From positions 1-7,022 of the forward strand of contig JBQMRN010000026.1 of the NCBI GenBank assembly GCA_052171895.1: a DNA stretch of 7,022 nt. Direction: 5' to 3'. Within the stretch, counting starts at the first letter, position 1; every line of letters begins with the position of its first letter. This document shows, in pieces, positions 1 to 5,974 of the stretch. The notes below the pieces were generated by a model. It was given only the letters and a program-made list of their open reading frames with translations, was not told the DNA's origin and ran no database searches. A program made the position numbers and the translations under genes. Source of the DNA: Arsenophonus sp052171895 (GTDB taxonomy: Bacteria > Pseudomonadota > Gammaproteobacteria > Enterobacterales > Enterobacteriaceae).

Positions 1-1061
1 GCAGGAATCCTTTTATCAGAAAGGTGAACCCCCAATTTTTAGTTTTTTTGCAAGCTGCTATCTCCAGCGCCTTATACACCTTCGGTAATAGTATGCCTTG
101 TTTACGATTCAACAAGAAACTATACTAATGCACCATCTTAAAATATCTCGGCGGAATATGACTAATATAGCGCCCGATCATTTATTACTACGTCAGAATC
201 TGCTTACGCTACACTTTTAGTCCGGTTCTCATAGTCATGATGTAGAACCACTCCGCCTCGGTATTGCCGCGGTTTTGACAGGGATATATCGGTGGGTGTT
301 TTAAGGTATCGCCAGAGAGGTATTTCACGCTAGACCTCGGCCTATTTTGTCTTTTTAGCGAAGTGCACTTTCCAGTAACGTCCGTAGTACTGTGTCTTCA
401 TGTAATGCTGACAGTGTTTCCTGCATGGATATTGCAAAAGACCAGGAAGACTACTGGGATTTATCATGTTATAGCTGTGATGCCAGCAGCCTCGGATGAC
501 AACGCCTAGCCAGATTTCTTCGCATGCTTTTTTTTAAATAACAATTCACGCCATGCAGCATGTTTAATATTCAGGCCGCTACTGGTAACGGAGAGATGAA
601 GATGTGGATGTTAATTGAGTTCTCTACCATAAGTGTGAAAGGCAGAAAAGATACCAATTTCAATACCATGTTTACGTGGTAACTGCAGTATAACAATGTG
701 AGGTGTAGTTGGCGAGAAACAGAGCGTTGAGTCGCAGCTAGTTATTGTTAAAAAAGGCTAAAGAATATGTGGCTAGTGAAAGTAATGTGTTATATCAGTC
801 GGAGTCGGGTAAAATATGAACCTACTGTGCTAACCGCTGCCAAGTAGCTTTGACGCAGCATGACTTGCAGGCTTCTAGAGAACTTACAGCTTTAGCAGAA
901 AATAGCGCTGGGAATATGGAATATTCAGAAGAGGCACACCAGTAGCGCCCGGAAAAATCCAAGGCACAAATGCTGCAGGGAAGCATTTGCTTGACAGATA
1001 GACGGGTCCATGAGCTAATATTTTCACCGTGTTTTTTCAAGAAATTTATTCCAGCCGTCAT
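1..1061 (-). pseudogene. IS91-family (HUH/Y2) transposase remnant, left copy
   Basis: This is a decayed rolling-circle transposase of the IS91 family, which nicks and moves single-stranded DNA using an HUH histidine motif and paired tyrosines. Read on the minus strand, the N-terminus begins near the ATG at 1059-1061 with MTAGINFLKKHGENIS. It continues through a degraded cysteine-rich zinc-binding segment (ACKSCCVKAT) and the HUH motif HPHLHL (about 593-610). The final part, LLNRKQG...LPKVYKALE, lies at about 60-120. A TAA at 611-613 sits immediately before the HUH histidines, and further frameshifts break the frame throughout. The C-terminal ~35-40 codons, which can be seen in the third copy, would lie beyond position 1. 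It cannot encode a working enzyme. The family assignment rests on recalled motifs; the exact IS name is not determined. Confidence 0.85.
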
Positions 1062-1665
1062 CAAATGGTGAAAAGCAGTTTACTTGTGGGGATATACATC
1101 TGGATAATTTATCCATTTTGGATAGATATCTTGCAAGAGATATAGAAATCGTCATTATGCCCGCATTTCTCATGTCTATCAGTCGAGTTATCTTTGTGTT
1201 TGTCTAATGGGGCGAAGGAGACGGGGATTATCCTAGTCCCTATATCTGATGAATTTATCGGCAAGCATACTTTGCTCATTGCCCATCAATGCAGTTATAT
1301 CCAGCGGCATCATCTGCCTTGTTGGCCTTGATGTTTCTCAAAAACCAGGATAATCGTGACTAGAGGCGGATACTACTTGCATGTCAATAAAAATTAGGGA
1401 CCAAGTAAGACGTATTGCTGCATGGCCTCTTTTTAGTGTCATAAAAAAATTCAGTCGGTCTGTCATTATTGATTTCGGGAGGGAGATCATAAAGCGCTTC
1501 GGATAAACAGGCAGTGTAATATGTTAAGTCGCGTGTTATCTTTCTGATTTATTCGGTTTACGCTTTCTAGGAGATTGATTCCAAGTCATGAGGATGAATT
1601 TCTGAAAAATTAACATATCGCAGAGTATAAAACAGTATTTAGATCATGAACTTCCAAGAAGCAGC
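1..1665. repeat. Left arm of a ~1.65 kb imperfect inverted repeat
   Basis: The first ~1665 bases reappear in reverse complement at 5369-7022. The outermost bases match (GGAATCC beside position 1, GGATTCC beside the right end), and position x pairs with about 7023-x. Two blocks are nearly identical by eye: 536-724 (about 2 mismatches) and 1188-1463 (about 4 mismatches in 276). The stretches between them carry many substitutions and small indels. Homology fades at the CCAAGAAGCAGC near 1654-1665. The arm contains a decayed IS91-family transposase on the minus strand plus ~600 bases of unassigned sequence, so it is larger than a simple IS end. Confidence 0.95.
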
Positions 1666-1706
1666 ATAGCTGTCCAGCTCACTCCAGTATACTATTTCAT
1701 ATCTCC

Positions 1707-2349
1707 GTTTAAAAAAAGAGCGGTCGAAGAAACCTGCTGAGGTGTTGTCATCCGCCTGTTGTGTCACAGGTATGACCTGATAAATCCTAATAGTTTTTCT
1801 AGTCTTTGGCAATATCCCGAGCGCCAGGGGGGTAGAGTGGCAGCGTTACCTAAAGGGACAGTACGGACGTTACTGAAAACTGCATTTCGCTAAAAAAGAT
1901 GAAAGGGACATTGCATAGCATGAAATAGATCGGAGGGGATACCTTAAAGGGTGCGGTATCCGTGTCAAAACTGCGGCATTACCGATGTGAGGGGGAGAGT
2001 GCTTGTACATCATGACTATGACCAATCGGAGTAAGCAGTGTACCTGCAGCAAACCGTGAGGTATGAAGAGATTATCGGCCCTATATTAGCATTAGACATA
2101 TTCCGACTAGGTATTTTAAGATTGTGTTTCAGTATGGTTTTTTCTTGAATCGTAAACGAGGTATACTTCTACCAAAAATCTATAAGGCGTTTGAGATGGG
2201 CAGATTGCAAAAAACTAAAAAAATCGTGTTTAAGATTTCTGATGAAATGATTGCTGTACACAGATCCGTACAAATGTATTCTGTATAGCGACAGGCTACT
2301 TTTTATCGACCATCAGCTTGCCAAACAGGCAAAAAAATACATACTCTGA
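1707..2349 (+). pseudogene. IS91-family transposase remnant, third copy (C-terminal half)
   Basis: A third fragment of the same transposase, on the plus strand, beginning abruptly at the equivalent of LFKKRAVEE (about 1707) downstream of the HUH motif. It reads GVVIRLLC, YDLINPNSF, HIPTRYFKIV and GFFLNRKRGILLPKIYKAF (about 2134-2195). After a frameshift comes YTDPYKCILYSDRLLF, ending LAKQAKKYIL with TGA at 2347-2349. It therefore keeps the natural C-terminus that the other two copies lose at the window edges. The first tyrosine of the expected Y-L-G-R-Y pair is now TAG, and several other stops are present. Near 1820-1870 it retains sequence that is shortened in the repeat arms, so it decayed separately. 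The N-terminal half, with the zinc-binding region and HUH motif, is absent. Confidence 0.83.
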
Positions 2350-3195
2350 TGAAATTTAAGGTAAAATAGTAGACCTATTAAACCGATTTTATTTTCTTTT
2401 AGCAATAAGGAATAGCTTTTGATCTTCACTTAAAAGAGCGATTAAATTCCCTAAGCATCAAGCAACGATAAAAACAGGAATAATTAAGCATAAAATGTTC
2501 CTTGGTAAACCTTTCTTTTCATCCAAGCGTAAAAATAAAACCGTCACGGTTGAGGAGTTTCTTTATAACTATCTAATAATGTACTCAGCAGCGATAATGG
2601 CAATTTCTTATCGTGGATGACATCTTCTGTGTGCATGAAAATATTAAGTATTTGAGAAAATTTAACTATTGTCTCCAGAATATTCGTCATTGCAGTTTTG
2701 CTATAAACCTCAGATTGCGCATCGGTAAACCAACATTTGGATCATGCTACTTTAGCAAAAGTGCGTCATTGAGCTTTCATACGCGACACTGCCTATTTTT
2801 GTAGGGAGTCCACGTTATTGCTCGTTGGCGCGGACATGAAATTTCGTGAAATTCGTACAAATTAAGGAAGATGCTGGAAGAGAAATAGCTGGCCTCGCCG
2901 CTACTACTACAAAATTCTCATACTAGAGAGAGATAGAGTTTAGACAGGACTGAGAAACCAGTTTCCTTGGATATCGGCAACCATTATGGAAGTTGCCAAC
3001 ACCCCTAGCATGAGCAACCATTCTCTTATATCTGTTACATGTATATTTAACTTTTTACAACATAAATAAAGATAAAAACAGATATAATTTTAAAGGAAAT
3101 CAATTGGTTATAAGACATGTTAACCATCGATAATTAACATCTCAATTATAGCGACTGAACGGAAAATCGGTAAGAATATCTTATATGCTAATAAT
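2350..3195. other. Gene-poor stretch downstream of mpg, AT-rich
   Basis: Between the third transposase fragment and the end of mpg I find no recognisable gene on either strand. The only frame with a plausible start is a 41-codon plus-strand ORF (2495-2620, listed separately). It is followed in another frame by 2613-2804, which starts with GTG and is rich in Cys, His and Phe. That composition looks more like chance reading than protein. Short hairpins occur (GGCAAC/GTTGCC at 2976-2997; ATGTTAA/TTAACAT at 3117-3140), but neither has the T-run expected of an intrinsic terminator for mpg. The stretch may hold the remains of a gene too degraded to name. Confidence 0.6.
2495..2620 (+). CDS. Short unrecognised ORF, 41 aa, doubtful
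   Basis: An ATG at 2495-2497, preceded by AGGAATAATTAAGCATAAA, opens a frame MFLGKPFFSSKRKNKTVTVE... of 41 residues ending with TGA at 2618-2620. The N-terminal third is basic, and the rest is hydrophobic (EEFLYNYLIMYSAAIMAI). The same frame is open upstream as well (SLKRAIKFPKHQATIKTGII), so the ATG may not be the original start. The AGGA lies about 15 bases from the ATG, too far for a good ribosome-binding site. I do not recognise it. It could be a small membrane-active peptide, the end of a dead gene, or chance. Confidence 0.2.
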   Translation: MFLGKPFFSSKRKNKTVTVEEFLYNYLIMYSAAIMAISYRG

Positions 3196-3708
3196 TTATA
3201 TTGTCTTAAACCGCCATAATTTATCGGTACCAACTTTTATTCCTATTCTTGGTGTCGCAATATATTCTGGTTGAATGGTTGAGTTATAAACACAAAAATC
3301 ATCAGATTGCGTTAAATCAATTTGGTTATTATTTTTCGTGATATTTAACTTTTTGCATAGCTTACCAGGCCCATCTAAAGAAAGATAGATGGGGTTATAT
3401 AATTCGATACCTCGAATTAAAACAGCAGCTGGAAAGCCTTCACGTTCGGTTACAATATTCAGGCAATGATACATGCCGTAAATAAGATAAACATATGAAA
3501 AGCCGGCTGTACCAAACATGACAGTTGTTCGTGGCGTGCAGCCTTTCACTGCATGACAGGCCGGATCATCTTGCCCTATATAAGCTTCAACTTCGTTGAT
3601 AATACCGTAACAGTCAGCAAACTTTAAAACCTTTCCCAGTAAATCTTTTGCTACACAAAGCGTAGCTCGCTCATAAAATGAACGATCTAAAATAGCATCA
3701 CTCGACAT
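3196..3708 (-). CDS. mpg: 3-methyladenine DNA glycosylase (AAG/MPG family)
   Basis: This monofunctional DNA glycosylase (170 aa, cytoplasmic) removes alkylated or deaminated purines such as 3-methyladenine and hypoxanthine by nucleotide flipping, starting base-excision repair. By alignment from memory with human AAG, the general base is E41 (human E125, in NEVEAYIG), with Y43 (Y127) and H52 (H136). YVYLIYGMY supplies Y74 and the intercalating Y77 (Y159 and Y162). N84 matches N169 and R99 matches R182. GPGKLC (113-118) and PRIGI (153-157) complete the fold. Length fits short bacterial members (~180 aa). GTDKLWRF at the C-terminus resembles Rickettsia enzymes. The ATG at 3706-3708 is the only ATG/GTG/TTG before the upstream in-frame TAA at 3712-3714. 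No Shine-Dalgarno is visible, and the start overlaps the dead rpn frame by 11 bases. It is intact in otherwise broken surroundings. Confidence 0.95.
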   Translation of the reverse strand: MSSDAILDRSFYERATLCVAKDLLGKVLKFADCYGIINEVEAYIGQDDPACHAVKGCTPRTTVMFGTAGFSYVYLIYGMYHCLNIVTEREGFPAAVLIRGIELYNPIYLSLDGPGKLCKKLNITKNNNQIDLTQSDDFCVYNSTIQPEYIATPRIGIKVGTDKLWRFKTI

Positions 3709-3726
3709 TAATTAATTCATAAGCGC

Positions 3727-3757
3727 ATTTAATTTCAGCATCAGAGAGCCCTGTCAA
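3727..3757 (-). promoter_or_regulatory. Candidate promoter for mpg inside the rpn remnant
   Basis: On the minus strand a perfect -35 hexamer TTGACA (3752-3757) lies 49 bases before the AUG of mpg. A possible -10 TTAAAT (3727-3732, 4 of 6 matches) follows after 19 bases, slightly longer than the preferred 17. Transcription would begin near 3720, giving a leader of about a dozen bases. In the dead rpn frame the -35 falls in the codons for MLTG. With AT-rich DNA this may be chance, but nothing better is visible. Confidence 0.3.
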
Positions 3758-3864
3758 CATTTTAATAATCGCAAGATCAACCCCGTTTGCTAAAAACTAG
3801 CGCGCGATAGTTATGGTAAATTCTTACATACCTTTTTTCTCTAAACTTGATACCTTACTCACGG

Positions 3865-3892
3865 CCTTTTAAGATACCTTTTAAGATACCTT
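3865..3892. repeat. Tandem 12-base repeat in the rpn spacer
   Basis: CCTTTTAAGATA occurs twice head to tail (3865-3876 and 3877-3888), followed by a partial third unit CCTT. On the minus strand it encodes repeated G-I-L-K in the charged spacer before the C-terminal helical module of Rpn. In this family that spacer often contains E-K-G-type repeats and varies in length, so the repeat probably predates the decay of the gene. Confidence 0.7.
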
Positions 3893-4557
3893 GTTTTTCT
3901 TCCTCTTACCGTAGTAGCAGCTATTCAATGGTCATCAATCACCTCCAGATAATAAGTTGCTTTCTCTGCCAGCTGATAAAAAATTACTTTGCATCAGAAG
4001 TATATTCCTCTCTTCTAGAATAGAAGAGATGTAATCATCAAAATAGCTCAAGTTGCATACTCACTGATTGAGCAAACCTACTATCTGCTGACTTAATTCT
4101 AGCATATCTCTTGTACGAATATGTTTCATCACCAGTTCCATCAACGCAATGTGCTAATGGGTGAAATCTCTTCGTCCAGGCTTTCTGTAAAAACAAGCAA
4201 TAGAAACCCCTTTGTATAAACAAAGTTTGCAAGTTCAGTATCAGCAAAAAAATTCAACAAATTGGTAGTATAAGGATACGGTGAAGTTTTATTCTGATTA
4301 GGTGCTGTGTTACATAGCTGGCAGCAACCTCATAGCTTAAAGCCTAAACGCCATTAGTTTTTCTTTTCAGCTCTTTGTTGCTTGATAACTGTGTAGACAT
4401 ACCATACCCACCACTCCTGTTGTCATTGCACCAAATATAGTATATCCGAACAGTATGTCTAGGCAGATCTGGGTCAATAAAACTTCTAAATTCTATTATT
4501 AATATACTAAAAATCATACAATTGAAGAAGTTTTTCAGATAAATAAATTTATAAAAT

Positions 4558-4791
4558 TTATGCAATACTTGATTTTAGACCAAGGAATTGTTTAATTAAA
4601 CAGTTATACTGAGAAATTATTTTTTCATCAATAGAGTATCTATAAAAAATAAAGCCTTGCCATTTTTCCATTAAAACTTGAATATCTCGACGCGAATACC
4701 AAGACCAAGCTTTTGTTTCTGGTGAAGTTTTAACCATTGCCATCACTTCTTGATTTTGTTTAAAAAGAGAAAAATAGCCATGTTGTTTCAA
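4558..4791 (-). CDS. Unrecognised 77-aa ORF, possibly the 3' half of a split gene
   Basis: The listed frame starts at a TTG (4789-4791) with AAGAG six bases upstream, a plausible weak ribosome-binding site. ATG codons at 4741-4743 and 4735-4737 are alternatives. The protein is rich in Trp, Tyr and Lys (KAWSWYSRRDIQVLMEKWQ) and has no signal peptide or membrane segment. It ends at TAA 4558-4560, ten bases before the rpn remnant begins. The reading frame is the same as that of 4825-5067 and is open between them except for one TAA (4825-4827). The two could be one ~169-residue gene broken by a nonsense mutation, or two adjacent small genes. I do not recognise the family. Confidence 0.4.
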   Translation of the reverse strand: MKQHGYFSLFKQNQEVMAMVKTSPETKAWSWYSRRDIQVLMEKWQGFIFYRYSIDEKIISQYNCLIKQFLGLKSSIA

Positions 4792-4824
4792 TAACTGCTC
4801 TTTTAGGTATCCATTAGTTTCAAC

Positions 4825-5067
4825 TTACTCAAACGGCGTTAGTTTGATTTCAATTGCGTAATGATTTTCGATGCGCCAGTTATTCCGTTTCTGCTCTGAC
4901 CATCCATGCTTATTACCCTTCCAATTGGTCATCAGCACTTTCACTGTAGTTTCCCCATCCTTATATGAAGGCATTTTTATTACACTACCAATTTTTACAT
5001 CTTTACGGTTAAGCTTATCAGCCAAATATTTCTTTCCATAGCCAGTTATTTCTATTGTATTTTTCAT
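4825..5067 (-). CDS. Unrecognised 80-aa ORF
   Basis: It begins at ATG 5065-5067 (MKNTIEITGYGKKYLADKLN) and ends with KLTPFE at TAA 4825-4827. It alternates short hydrophobic strands with basic and polar turns (VKIGSVIKMP, TVKVLMTNW, HYAIEIKLTP). This suggests a small beta-rich fold, and no membrane segment or signal peptide is visible. The composition is protein-like, and its regular spacing of hydrophobic residues argues against chance. No good Shine-Dalgarno precedes the ATG, although TATATA (5082-5087) could serve as a -10 very close to the start. Its frame continues after the stop into the 4558-4791 ORF. I cannot name a family, so no function is assigned. Confidence 0.45.
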   Translation of the reverse strand: MKNTIEITGYGKKYLADKLNRKDVKIGSVIKMPSYKDGETTVKVLMTNWKGNKHGWSEQKRNNWRIENHYAIEIKLTPFE

Positions 5068-5368
5068 GGTTCGAAGTGTGATATATAGTTTTGCTGCTTA
5101 TTTTTCAGCTTAAACAGGTATTTCCCAGACTAAACTCAACTACTTTAAAAAGATTACGTAGACGCTCAAGTTCACGGTTAAGGTGTTCTTTTTTCAAACT
5201 TATATTTATAGCTATATTTGACGTTATAACCCATATTTTTCAGGTTTCCTGCAAGCAAACTTTTCACGTAATTCACGTAAGTTTTTTATAAATGTTGATC
5301 CGGTTACCGCCATTTATCAGGAATTGGGAATAACGTAGCTCACTATGGTGTGATCGCTGTAGCTACAC
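5068..5368. other. Intergenic stretch with weak minus-strand coding look
   Basis: Between the 80-aa ORF and the right repeat arm there is no intact gene. On the minus strand a short open frame ending at TGA 5105-5107 reads SLKKEHLNRELERLRNLFK, a charged amphipathic helix. About 70 bases further upstream another frame reads NLRELREKFACRKPEKYGL (near 5230-5285), including a tandem TTCACGTAA repeat. The two could be pieces of one frameshifted gene, perhaps a DNA-binding or recombinase-type protein, but I see no diagnostic motif. The 66-codon plus-strand frame at 5091-5291 is most likely a shadow. Confidence 0.3.
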
Positions 5369-5597
5369 CGCTACTTCTTGGATGTTCATGATCTAAGTAC
5401 TGTTTTATACTCTGTGATATGTTAGTTTTCAGGAATTAATCCAAATGGCTTGGAATAAATATCCTAGAAAACCCAAACCTGGTAAATCATGAAGACAACA
5501 CGCAACTTCATGTGTTACACACATCGCCTCCTTATGCGAAGTGCTTTATGATCTCCATCTCGAAATTAATGATGACACAGACCGACTGAATTTTTTT

Positions 5598-5822
5598 ATG
5601 ACACTAAAAAGAGGCCATGCAGCAATACGTCTTACTTGGTCCCTAATTTTTATTGACATGCAAGTAGTATCCACCTCTAGTCACGATTATCATGGGTTTT
5701 GAGAAACATCAAGGCCAACAAGGCAGATGATGCCGCTGGATATAACTGCATTGATGGGCAATGAGCAAAGTATGCTTGCCGATAAATTCATCAGATATAG
5801 GGACTAGGATAATCCACGTCTC
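5598..5822 (+). other. Possible decayed reading frame in the most conserved part of the repeat
   Basis: Just upstream of the right transposase remnant, one plus-strand frame runs MTLKRGHAAIRLTWSLIF... for 34 residues to TGA at 5700-5702. In the same frame it continues through MMPLDITALMGNEQSML and ADKFIRYRD to a TAG, then DNPRLLRPIRQTQR. The left arm carries the same frame on its minus strand with only two residue changes in the first 34. It lies within the block that is about 98% identical between arms. I do not recognise the product. IS91-type elements often carry a short recombinase-like frame upstream of the transposase, but I see no integrase motif here. It may instead be part of an unrelated dead gene, or chance. 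Confidence 0.25.
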
Positions 5823-5974
5823 CTTCGCCCCATTAGACAAACACAAAGATAACTTGGCTTATAGACCTGACGAATGTTAGCATATGATGATTTCTATTTC
5901 TCTGGTAAGATACCCAAGATGATAATTTATCCAGATGTATATTCCCACAAGTAAACTGCTTTTTACCATTGATG

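Larger units (their letters stand above)
3698..4548 (-). pseudogene. Rpn-family recombination-promoting nuclease remnant
   Basis: A decayed gene of the Rpn family (PD-(D/E)XK nuclease, formerly 'putative transposase'; E. coli RpnA-E). Pieces lie in family order on the minus strand but in shifting frames: IYLSEKLLQLYDF (from 4548), FIDPDLPRHTV (~4445-4485), YVYTVIKQQRAEK then MAFRL (~4345-4405), KTSPYPYTTNLLNFFADTEL (from 4290), IALMELVMKHIRTRDMLELS (~4095-4155), LAEKATYYLEVIDD (~3932-3975), the spacer GILKGILKGRE (~3862-3893), and a C-terminal helical module FLANGVDLAIIKMLTGLSDA ending at TGA 3698-3700. The first ~45 codons are missing, as is the short segment expected before KTSPYPY. Multiple frameshifts and stops are present. 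The aspartate expected after the RH of the H-x-x-D-x-L-Y motif reads as Arg. It cannot make a working nuclease. It lies between the unrecognised ORFs and mpg. Confidence 0.8.

Noticed and set aside
822..1064. 80-codon minus-strand ORF as an independent gene
   Set aside because: Its sequence (MTAGINFLKKHGENIS) is the N-terminal part of the broken IS91-family transposase, so it is included in that pseudogene.
1870..2052. 60-codon minus-strand ORF
   Set aside because: It lies antisense to the third transposase fragment and has no protein-like pattern; it is a shadow.
2976..2997. Hairpin GGCAAC/GTTGCC as a terminator or operator
   Set aside because: Only six base pairs with a 10-base loop, no T-run, and over 200 bases from the end of mpg.
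3117..3140. ATGTTAA/TTAACAT inverted repeat as the mpg terminator
   Set aside because: It is an AT-only-type weak stem without a following T-run on the minus strand; expected by chance in such AT-rich DNA.
4038..4565. Two minus-strand ORFs (4038-4247 and 4344-4565) as small genes
   Set aside because: Both overlap the rpn remnant in mixed frames; the recognisable Rpn peptides lie partly in other frames, so these are chance openings within a pseudogene.
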